From positions 1 to 6,108 of the forward strand of contig JAEOTW010000036.1 of assembly GCA_016839655.1 (NCBI GenBank): DNA of 6,108 nucleotides, given 5' to 3'. The notes under the pieces were generated by a model, which saw only the letters and a list, made by a program, of their open reading frames with translations, was not told the origin of the DNA and did no database searches. Position 1 is the first letter of the stretch. Each line of letters starts with the position of its first letter. Below, in pieces: positions 1 to 5,617 of this stretch. Source of the stretch: Promethearchaeota archaeon (lineage in GTDB: Archaea; Asgardarchaeota; Lokiarchaeia; Sigynarchaeales; SOKP01). A program made the translations under genes and the position numbers.

Positions 1-912
1 AGAAAAACTGTCTCTGAACAGACAGAAGTTGTATTTAGCGAAGGGTGTCCTCTTAAAGAAAAATCAAAGGAAGGCTTTAATGATGCTATTACTATCACAC
101 GGGATGCAGACCTCGTCGTCTTAGTCTTAGGGATTTCACCTCGCCTTGAAGGAGAAGAAGGCCAATCAGTTGAATCTGACTTAGGAGGGGACCGACTTGA
201 TATTGGATTACCTGGTAGTCAGGAAGAATTATTGAAAGTAGTTTACGAGCAAGGAAAACAAATCGTATTAGTATTGACAGGTGGAAGTGCCCTCTCATTT
301 AATTTTGCAAAAGAAAAAATACCATCTATATTATACGCATGGTATCCCGGTGAAGAGGGAGGTAAAGCAGTTGCCGATATCATTTTCGGAGATTACAATC
401 CCGCGGGGAGATTACCTGTTACTTTCTATAAATCCAATGTTGACTTACCAGATATTAGAGATTATAGTATGGTGGGAAGAACATACAGATATTTTGAAGG
501 GGAACCACTATATCCATTTGGATATGGCTTAAGTTATACTGAATTTAAGTATAGCTCTTTGAAAATTTCATCAGATGTAATTAAAGACGGTGAATCTGTG
601 AAAATTACTGTTGATGTAGAGAATATTGGGGAGAGAAAAGGCGAAGAAGTTGTCCAATTATACCTCAGTCAAACTTCTCAATTATTTAGACTTCCAATAC
701 GAGAATTAAAAGGTTTTGTGAGAATATTTCTTGGTGTACATGAGAAGAGAACAGTGATCTTCGAAATAGATAAAAGAGATTATTCCGTTGTGAATATGAA
801 AGGTGAAAGAATTATACATCCTGGAGAAGTCACAGTGTTTGTTGGAGGATCACAACCCGGATTTATTGAAAATCCCTCTGAAGTTCTTACTACGAGTTTT
901 CTAATTTTGTAA
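1..912 (+). CDS. Family 3 glycoside hydrolase (beta-glucosidase/beta-xylosidase type), C-terminal part
   Basis: This frame is open from the first base and gives 303 residues before TAA; the N-terminal part is off the window. GH3 enzymes release terminal beta-linked glucose or xylose from oligosaccharides. Visible parts are the end of the alpha/beta-sandwich GH3 C-domain (about residues 1-160) and a C-terminal fibronectin-III-like domain (about 183-303). Family hallmarks are the SPRLEGEEG segment (46-54) followed by GGDRLDIGLPGSQ (62-74), WYPGEEGG (114-121), GRLPVTFY (136-143) and YPFGYGLSYTEF (171-182). The general acid/base is probably one of the glutamates at 50-58; the nucleophile Asp lies in the missing N-domain. 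The SPRLEGEE style resembles bacterial BXL-type xylosidases/glucosidases, so the exact sugar is uncertain. Secretion cannot be judged without the N-terminus. A TTG codon at 232 is internal, not a start. Family assignment is firm, substrate is not. Confidence 0.93.
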   Translation, partial: RKTVSEQTEVVFSEGCPLKEKSKEGFNDAITITRDADLVVLVLGISPRLEGEEGQSVESDLGGDRLDIGLPGSQEELLKVVYEQGKQIVLVLTGGSALSFNFAKEKIPSILYAWYPGEEGGKAVADIIFGDYNPAGRLPVTFYKSNVDLPDIRDYSMVGRTYRYFEGEPLYPFGYGLSYTEFKYSSLKISSDVIKDGESVKITVDVENIGERKGEEVVQLYLSQTSQLFRLPIRELKGFVRIFLGVHEKRTVIFEIDKRDYSVVNMKGERIIHPGEVTVFVGGSQPGFIENPSEVLTTSFLIL

Positions 913-944
913 TTTACTCTCTACTACTTGAAAATTGGATTATA

Positions 945-962
945 AATTTATCTAGATAAATT
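945..962. terminator. 18-bp perfect palindrome, possible terminator hairpin after the GH3 gene
   Basis: The sequence AATTTATCTAGATAAATT is its own reverse complement. As RNA it would form a 7-bp stem with a CTAG loop, starting 33 bases after the GH3 stop codon. Position suggests a 3'-end hairpin, but the stem is nearly all A-U and no strong T tract follows, so a protein-binding site is equally possible. Confidence 0.35.
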
Positions 963-1006
963 CATTAACTTAGTTGAGAATAATTAATAACATTCATCTT
1001 TATTAA

Positions 1007-1064
1007 AATGCTGATTTTTATCATTCCATATCTTGAAAGCATTTTCATTTTCCAAATCAGCATT
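1007..1064. repeat. 11-bp perfect inverted repeat with 36-bp spacer
   Basis: The arm AATGCTGATTT at 1007-1017 is exactly complementary to AAATCAGCATT at 1054-1064. The two arms are separated by 36 bp. No transposase, target-site duplication or recognisable mobile element is associated with it. Its role is unknown; it could be a structured RNA, a binding site pair or a remnant of an inserted element. Confidence 0.45.
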
Positions 1065-1282
1065 CGCTACCGTTTCGCTGAAACTGGAATAGATATCTTC
1101 TCTGTTACATGGGTTTTATTAACAACATTTTCTTCAGATTAAATAGACGATAATAATTAAGGAGGTTTGGGATTTTATTAACTATAAAGAAATTTTGATG
1201 GATTTGCAATGACTTTTACTATATTATTGCAATTTGTATTTCTATAAATCCATAGAGAATTGCAGGATTACCACTTCGATTT

Positions 1283-1311
1283 TTTGTCACGATATTGTGG
1301 CAGTTTGTCAC
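1283..1311 (+). promoter_or_regulatory. Candidate operator of the actin gene (TTTGTCAC repeats)
   Basis: TTTGTCAC occurs twice, at 1283-1290 and 1304-1311. The start-to-start distance is 21 bp, two helical turns, which puts both on the same DNA face. The first copy also forms an imperfect dyad, TGTCA (1285-1289), N8, TGGCA (1298-1302). The same TGTCA-N8-TGRCA geometry occurs as a perfect dyad at 4672-4689. The second copy ends just before the BRE/TATA of actin, the position typical for an archaeal activator or a repressor that blocks TFB. Binding by a TrmB-type protein from this locus is inference. Confidence 0.5.
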
Positions 1312-1325
1312 AAAGGTTTAAATAT
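1311..1325 (+). promoter_or_regulatory. Actin promoter: purine-rich BRE plus TATA box
   Basis: CAAAGG (1311-1316) followed by TTTAAATAT (1317-1325) fits an archaeal BRE/TATA element. Transcription would start about 25 bp further on, near 1345-1350, giving a leader of about 60-65 nt that includes an A10 run and the ribosome-binding site before 1412. Confidence 0.6.
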
Positions 1326-1411
1326 CATGGTTTCCATTTTTTGGTCACTGATTAATATTCAGTATTAAAAAAAAAATAGAATTTTGATTAATATAATGAA
1401 AGGGGTTTTGT

Positions 1412-2557
1412 ATGTCAGTTAATGGTGATTTTATAGCTGGAAGACCATTAGTATTAGATAATGGGACCGGAATATCTAAGAATGGTTATGCGGGTGAAGA
1501 TCAACCACGTTCTGTTTTTCCAACCGTAATAGGAAAACCGAAATATGGAAATATTATGCCTGATGTGAAAGAGTATTCAAGAGAATGGTACGTTGGAGAA
1601 GAAGCAGTAGAACTCAAGGGGCTAATGAATCTCCATTTTCCAATTGAACACGGAGTTGTTGATGATTGGCCTTCTATGGAACGATTATGGCATTATACAT
1701 TTTTTACAGATCTTAGAATTGATCCATCCGAACATCCAATTCTCTTAACGGAGGCACCATTAAATCCTCGGTTAAATAGAGAAAAAATATCAGAGATAAT
1801 GTTTGAAACATTTAACGTACCCGGATTGTATGTTGCTACACAAGCAGTATTGTCACTTTATGCTTCTGGTAGGACGACTGGATGTGTTATTGATATTGGA
1901 GATGGAGTCTCGCATATAGTACCAATATTCGAGGGTTTCGCTTTAAGCCACGCAATTCAAAGAGTTGATCTCGCAGGTAGAGATATCACAACTTATTTAA
2001 AGAGATTACTAAGGCAAAGAGGTTATAATTTCACAACTTCAGCAGAAATGGAGATTGTAAGAGATATCAAGGAAAAACTTTGTTATATTGCTATGGATCC
2101 TGAAAAGGAAGTAATCCTCTCGAAGAGGGTATCTGGTATGGAAAAAAGTTACATGATGCCTGATGGTGAAGTGATTAATGTAGGGATCGAGAGATTTTTA
2201 GCTCCCGAGTGTTTTTTTAATACATCGGTTGTAGGGAAAGAGTTACCACCTTTAGACGATCTAATTGTTGGAGCAATTTCTGAGTGTGATGTAGATCTTC
2301 GGAGAGATCTTTACAGTAATATCGTTCTGTCAGGCGGTTCCACTATGTTTCCAGGAGTTAAAGAACGATTAACAAAGGAGATAAAAGAATTGGTTCCCGA
2401 TTCAGTTGATGTAAAAATCATAGCACCTCCAGAAAGAATGTATTCTGTATGGATAGGGGGTTCAATATTAAGCTCTCTAAAGAATTTCAGAAGGATGTGG
2501 ATAACAAGGCGAGAATATAAGGAAATGGGTCCTGAAGTAATACATAGGTGTTTTTAA
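1412..2557 (+). CDS. Actin (Lokiactin, Asgard archaeal actin)
   Basis: This ATP-binding cytoskeletal protein is expected to form filaments in the cytoplasm. It has 381 residues against 375 in eukaryotic actin and is colinear throughout. Phosphate loop 1 is DNGTGISK (16-23), phosphate loop 2 is DIGDGVSH (161-168), and SGGSTMFPG (307-315) and PPERMYSVWIGG (339-350) complete the nucleotide site. The catalytic Gln and His (Q144, H168) and the His that is methylated in eukaryotes (H80) are present. In the stretch matching beta-actin 92-161 about 51 of 70 residues are identical (hand alignment from memory). No ARP-type insertions are seen. Oddities are a non-acidic N-terminus about 5 residues longer, a D-loop 2 residues longer (45-60), Tyr306 to F313 and Lys336 to M343 in the adenine pocket, and HRCF instead of HRKCF at the end. 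The ATG follows AAAGGGG (1399-1405) at 6 nt. A TrmB regulator follows 39 bp downstream. Confidence 0.97.
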   Translation: MSVNGDFIAGRPLVLDNGTGISKNGYAGEDQPRSVFPTVIGKPKYGNIMPDVKEYSREWYVGEEAVELKGLMNLHFPIEHGVVDDWPSMERLWHYTFFTDLRIDPSEHPILLTEAPLNPRLNREKISEIMFETFNVPGLYVATQAVLSLYASGRTTGCVIDIGDGVSHIVPIFEGFALSHAIQRVDLAGRDITTYLKRLLRQRGYNFTTSAEMEIVRDIKEKLCYIAMDPEKEVILSKRVSGMEKSYMMPDGEVINVGIERFLAPECFFNTSVVGKELPPLDDLIVGAISECDVDLRRDLYSNIVLSGGSTMFPGVKERLTKEIKELVPDSVDVKIIAPPERMYSVWIGGSILSSLKNFRRMWITRREYKEMGPEVIHRCF

Positions 2558-2562
2558 TTAAA

Positions 2563-2580
2563 TTTTTTTTTTTTATTTTT
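2563..2580 (+). terminator. T-rich tract (T12-A-T5) after actin, possible archaeal terminator
   Basis: The run begins 5 bases after the actin stop codon and has 12 T, one A and 5 T. Archaeal RNA polymerase terminates at oligo-T without needing a hairpin, so this may end, or partly attenuate, actin transcripts before the downstream regulator gene. No stem precedes it. Confidence 0.5.
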
Positions 2581-2596
2581 ATGAGATGGAGATAGA

Positions 2597-3886
2597 ATGG
2601 AAGAAGTATTATCGAAAATTGATAGGGATATTAAAAAAGATCCTGGAATCTTAGCAGCAGTAATTATTGAAGGAGCTAAAAGATTACTCTATTCAACGGA
2701 AAATTGGGATATTAGCAAGGATATTGATTACATTAATTCTATTTGGGGTACAACAGAAGAGCGATATTTATATCTTTCAGGAAATAAATATACTATAATA
2801 CAGAATACCATAGATAGAATTATTGCTGTTTCTTTTGATAAAACGGGAAAAGCCGTAAAAACGCAAGAAAGTGTTATTGGATTTAAAGATAATGAGAGGA
2901 CTGTGCTATGTAAAATTCCCCAAGATCGCACTGGTCAAATGTTACTATTAGCGGTGCCAAAAACAGTTAATATTTTAAGAGAACTTAGTTCAAAAGAACC
3001 GTATATGGGTCCAGATACAATGCTTGGAAAATTAGAAGATTTGAAATGGACAACACCAAAAGTTTTACTTAATGAAAGTTTAAATCTACAAAATTTAGGT
3101 TTATTACGATTTGGATTGAATGAGAGCGAAGCAGAAGTGTATTTAACTTTTCTTAAAAAGGGAGAAGAGGGCGATACTATAGGTAATATCAATAAAGAAT
3201 TATTACATCTAAAGAGAACTCACATTTATCGGATTATGGAAAGATTGGAAAGAAATGGATGGGTCAGACAGGTAATAGAACCCAGACAGAGAGCTCAAAA
3301 GTATAGAGCTATCTCTTTAGATCACATTATTGATGATTTTATAAAACAACGCGAGAAAGAACTCACTATTTTAAAGAGTTTTCGATTCATTCTTGGGGAG
3401 AAACTTGAGAATGGATGGATTGATATTTCGGAGTTAGAACATGACTTGCAGAACATGTATAGCAAAGAATATGACTTTAACAATCTTGGAGTTACAGGTG
3501 TAGAAAAGGACTGTGGTTTATTGATTTTTGAATATGAGAGCCCAGTCGATAATCATATTGTAATCAGAGCGGCTCTGCAATTATCTTTTGAAAAAATTAG
3601 AGCAAAACTATTCGTATGGGAAGATATTGATGATGATATCGAAAGAGGGTATAAAAATCCTGACTTGGAGGAAATTAAAATAGTTGATAAAAAGGTTTTA
3701 GATTATTATGGTTCTGAAATATACATCAGATTTAAAAAAGGAACTAAAACTGCGAATAATGTTGGAGAAGATTGGTACATTGCTGTGAAACAAGTAGCCG
3801 TCCCTATTGAAAACAAAATCTATATTGTTTGGGGCTCTGAGGAAAAGTTCACTATTTTGTTGAATATGATTTTAAAATTAGGATAA
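2597..3886 (+). CDS. TrmB-family transcription regulator with an extra N-terminal Roadblock/longin-like domain
   Basis: This 429-residue protein is probably DNA-binding. Residues about 165-240 form a winged HTH of TrmB type: FGLNESEAEVYLTFLKKG (172-189), then the recognition helix RTHIYRIMERLERNGWV (207-223). A helix rich in charged residues (240-270) could mediate dimer contact. The C-terminal domain (about 300-429) carries KDCGLLIF (304-311) and KQVAVPIENKIYIVWG (398-413), matching the regulator at 4736-5617. The first 150 residues are absent from that paralog. Their predicted order is helix (2-14), two strands (18-33), helix (39-50), three or more strands (55-107) and helix (122-132), which resembles Roadblock/LC7 or longin folds; that is inference. 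The ATG has GGAG five bases upstream. The gene may be read through from actin or use its own weak AT-rich promoter near 2551-2562. Target and ligand are unknown. Confidence 0.85.
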   Translation: MEEVLSKIDRDIKKDPGILAAVIIEGAKRLLYSTENWDISKDIDYINSIWGTTEERYLYLSGNKYTIIQNTIDRIIAVSFDKTGKAVKTQESVIGFKDNERTVLCKIPQDRTGQMLLLAVPKTVNILRELSSKEPYMGPDTMLGKLEDLKWTTPKVLLNESLNLQNLGLLRFGLNESEAEVYLTFLKKGEEGDTIGNINKELLHLKRTHIYRIMERLERNGWVRQVIEPRQRAQKYRAISLDHIIDDFIKQREKELTILKSFRFILGEKLENGWIDISELEHDLQNMYSKEYDFNNLGVTGVEKDCGLLIFEYESPVDNHIVIRAALQLSFEKIRAKLFVWEDIDDDIERGYKNPDLEEIKIVDKKVLDYYGSEIYIRFKKGTKTANNVGEDWYIAVKQVAVPIENKIYIVWGSEEKFTILLNMILKLG

Positions 3887-3892
3887 AAAGAT

Positions 3893-3914
3893 ATACTCTC
3901 TAATTAGTGAGTAT
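3893..3914. terminator. Palindromic bidirectional terminator between convergent genes
   Basis: The arms ATACTC (3893-3898) and GAGTAT (3909-3914) flank the self-complementary CTAATTAG (3900-3907), with one T/T mismatch on each side of it. The element sits 6 bp after the regulator stop codon and overlaps the methyltransferase stop codon (3904-3906), so it could act on transcripts from both directions. The following T tract is weak (TGTTTA on the + side). Confidence 0.5.
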
Positions 3915-4605
3915 TGTTTATGATTAATAAATCGAAAATATCAGTTTTAATTTCATATTTGCTTTTTAAATCTGTTTGATCTAAAATATTTCGTATTTCT
4001 TTAGGTGTATATCCTGCCATAATCGAGGTTTTCCAATAATAACTTATCTCTTTAGAGATCATTAATTTTGCGATGTTAAATATTACTTTAGCACCTAATC
4101 CAATATCTCTACGACCATCACCAACGCAAAAAATTCCATTTGGCTTTATAATTCGAGCAATTTCGTTAAAAACACGTATTGGATTATCCCAGTGGTGTAA
4201 GCTATCATGGGTTATGATAACATCAAATGAATTGTCTTTTAATTGAAACATATCTGTAGCATCTCCGTGCAAAAACACAATGCGATCTTTAACACCTTCT
4301 TCTTCTATGTTTTTATTTGCGACCCTAATCATATCTTCCGATATTTCCAATCCTGTTATTTCTAATGTAGTGTTTTCCTGAGCCATGATAATAGTTATCC
4401 ACCCAGGTCCAGGACCAATTTCAAGAACTTGAGAATTGTCCTTTACATTTAATTCGTATAGAATAAACTTCACAAAATTACGATATTCTTTCATCCTTTT
4501 TTTAAATTCTTCGTTTAATTCTTCCATACTGAGCTCGGGCATATCTGTGATTGCTTCTCCTTCAGGAACTCTTGGAGGAATTTTTTTGTTTTTTGATTTA
4601 CTCAT
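3904..4605 (-). CDS. Class I SAM-dependent methyltransferase
   Basis: This gene encodes 233 residues from the ATG at 4605; a GTG at 4617 would add MKRE. I chose ATG because GTG is rarer and neither has a clear Shine-Dalgarno site. The SAM-binding fold is clear: motif I VLEIGPGPG (60-68), an acidic residue after strand 2 in GLEIS (85-89), HGDATD (113-118), then DVIITHDSLHHW (128-139) and the LxxGG-like IIKPNGIF. This is the Methyltransf_11/25 (UbiE-like) group, acting in the cytoplasm. A Lys/Pro-rich N-terminus of about 20 residues and a helical segment precede the core. The C-terminal AGYTPKEIRNIL segment is typical of archaeal members. The substrate cannot be told from the sequence. It is convergent with the regulator at 2597-3886 and divergent from the regulator at 4736-5617, sharing a promoter region with the latter, which suggests control by it. 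Confidence 0.88.
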   Translation of the reverse strand: MSKSKNKKIPPRVPEGEAITDMPELSMEELNEEFKKRMKEYRNFVKFILYELNVKDNSQVLEIGPGPGWITIIMAQENTTLEITGLEISEDMIRVANKNIEEEGVKDRIVFLHGDATDMFQLKDNSFDVIITHDSLHHWDNPIRVFNEIARIIKPNGIFCVGDGRRDIGLGAKVIFNIAKLMISKEISYYWKTSIMAGYTPKEIRNILDQTDLKSKYEIKTDIFDLLIINNTH

Positions 4606-4652
4606 TTCTCTTTTCACATTTTTTTGTTATAGTACTAATAAAATCGGATTTG

Positions 4653-4660
4653 TATTTAAA
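4653..4660 (-). promoter_or_regulatory. TATA box of the methyltransferase gene
   Basis: On the minus strand this reads TTTAAATA. Transcription would start near 4630, leaving a leader of about 13-25 nt depending on the start codon used. The operator palindrome lies 9 bp upstream of it. Confidence 0.5.
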
Positions 4661-4669
4661 GCTCAGTTT

Positions 4670-4691
4670 GTTGTCAAGGAGCGTTGACAAC
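4670..4691. promoter_or_regulatory. Operator-like palindrome between divergent promoters
   Basis: GTTGTCAA (4670-4677) and TTGACAAC (4684-4691) are perfect 8-bp inverted arms around the 6-bp spacer GGAGCG. The site lies between two outward-facing TATA boxes, upstream of both, about 4 bp from the + strand one and 9 bp from the - strand one. Such a position fits autoregulation by the TrmB-type protein encoded at 4736-5617 and co-control of the methyltransferase. The core TGTCA-N8-TGACA recurs in imperfect form before actin. Confidence 0.65.
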
Positions 4692-4695
4692 TAGA

Positions 4696-4703
4696 TTAAA
4701 TAT
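4696..4703 (+). promoter_or_regulatory. TATA box of the second TrmB-type regulator gene
   Basis: TTAAATAT lies 33-40 bp before the ATG at 4736. A start about 25 bp downstream, near 4722-4726, gives a leader of only about 10-14 nt, nearly leaderless, which agrees with the lack of a Shine-Dalgarno sequence before this ATG. Confidence 0.55.
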
Positions 4704-4735
4704 TAATATAGCCCGAGTAATTCAATTATATAGTT

Positions 4736-5617
4736 ATGGAAGAACACAATATAAAATCAGAAATTGCTGAAAAATACAAAAACGATATTATTTCATTTGG
4801 ATTATTGGAAGATGAAGCGATCGTATATTTATCATTATTGAAACGAGGATCAAGAGGAGAGGTTGTAGGACGCATTAAAGACGAATTAGAGATTGGAAGG
4901 ACTACAATTTATGCTATAATGGAGAGATTATCCGCGAAAGGATGGGTAAATGCTGAAGAGATATCTGAAAATCCTAGAAGGATCAAGTATATTGCAAAAT
5001 CACCTTATATAGTATTTAATGAAAAGATTGAGAAGAAGGAAAAGGAACTGAAAATGTTAGAAGAATGTAGCCTTTATATCGGAGACAACCTTGAACAAGT
5101 ATACCAAGGAGCAAAAAAACTGACAATTAATACAATACATCCAGGAGGATATAAATATTTAAAACCGTTAGTGGAAAAAGGTTGGAAAATAAAGTCGGAA
5201 GTAATAGAATATTCAGATTCAGCTGAACGATTAACACTTGATTACGAATTAAAAGGTCATGAAGGATTTCCAAAAGATTGTGGTCTAATAATCTTTAATT
5301 TCAACAGAAATATTGAAAATGATGAAAATCTAATAAATGAAGCAATTAGAGTATTTAAATCTAAAACAGAATATGAAATACGCAACGATAAAATTCCCGG
5401 ATTTGAAGATGTAAAGATTACAGATACAAGCTTCCAAAGTTACCCCGGATTTGATGTATTTATCAAATTAAAATACAAGAAGAAACAGTGGTTAGTGGGT
5501 AAAGAAGTTGTTCTTCCTATTCAGAAAAAAATTTTTATGTTATTTGGAAATCCAGGCAATTTTCAAGTTCTTTTTGATACAATAGTATATTTAGAAGGTT
5601 TCCATCATCTAGTCTGA
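4736..5617 (+). CDS. TrmB-family transcription regulator
   Basis: This 293-residue protein is probably a DNA-binding regulator. The winged HTH spans about 18-88: FGLLEDEAIVYLSLLKRG (21-38), recognition helix RTTIYAIMERLSAKGWV (55-71), and a basic wing with NPRRIKY (79-85). A charged helix (95-110, EKIEKKEKELKMLEE) probably serves dimerisation. The remainder is an effector-type domain: VEKGWKIKSEVIEYSD (146-161) resembles the part of TrmB_C where a ligand pocket forms, and KDCGLIIF (180-187) and KEVVLPIQKKIFMLFG (256-271) match the C-terminal domain of the regulator at 2597-3886. The two are paralogs; this one lacks the extra N-terminal domain but has an additional segment of about 50 residues before KDCG. 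It is divergent from the methyltransferase with a palindrome between them, so autoregulation is likely. Known TrmB proteins sense sugars; no sugar-binding residues could be verified here. Confidence 0.88.
   Translation: MEEHNIKSEIAEKYKNDIISFGLLEDEAIVYLSLLKRGSRGEVVGRIKDELEIGRTTIYAIMERLSAKGWVNAEEISENPRRIKYIAKSPYIVFNEKIEKKEKELKMLEECSLYIGDNLEQVYQGAKKLTINTIHPGGYKYLKPLVEKGWKIKSEVIEYSDSAERLTLDYELKGHEGFPKDCGLIIFNFNRNIENDENLINEAIRVFKSKTEYEIRNDKIPGFEDVKITDTSFQSYPGFDVFIKLKYKKKQWLVGKEVVLPIQKKIFMLFGNPGNFQVLFDTIVYLEGFHHLV

Larger units (their letters stand above)
913..1411. other. Intergenic region between GH3 gene and actin, about 500 bp
   Basis: No convincing gene was found on either strand. The region holds an 18-bp palindrome (945-962), an 11-bp inverted repeat (1007-1064), a small hairpin GTTTC-GCT-GAAAC (1072-1084), a perfect Shine-Dalgarno-like AAGGAGGT at 1159-1166 with no reading frame behind it, a 7-bp inverted repeat TTGCAAT/ATTGCAA (1204-1232), the TTTGTCAC repeats and TATA box of the actin promoter (1283-1325), and an A10 run in the likely actin leader (1367-1376). 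A 44-codon hydrophobic frame at 1008-1142 is discussed under findings. The length is large compared with the 17-118 bp gaps elsewhere in the window, so it may hold an unrecognised RNA, a decayed gene or a complex promoter. Confidence 0.6.

Noticed and set aside
95..298. Minus-strand open frame of 67 codons inside the GH3 gene
   Set aside because: It is antisense to a clearly conserved GH3 domain, has no recognisable motif and is best explained as a shadow frame.
986..1090. Minus-strand open stretch of 34 codons that looks protein-like (SETVANADLENENAFKIWND and onward)
   Set aside because: It has no ATG/GTG start in frame before an upstream stop, no ribosome-binding site, and overlaps the inverted repeat. 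It was not annotated; a pseudogene remnant cannot be excluded.
3904..4605. The methyltransferase as the enzyme that methylates actin His73 (H80 here)
   Set aside because: The eukaryotic actin-His methylase is a SET-domain protein, whereas this is a class I fold of a group acting mostly on small molecules. Only gene proximity supports the idea.
4436..4687. Plus-strand frame of 83 codons running over the methyltransferase start and the divergent promoter
   Set aside because: It is antisense to the methyltransferase N-terminus and would run through the TATA box and operator. Its Ser/Phe-rich low-complexity content fits a shadow frame.
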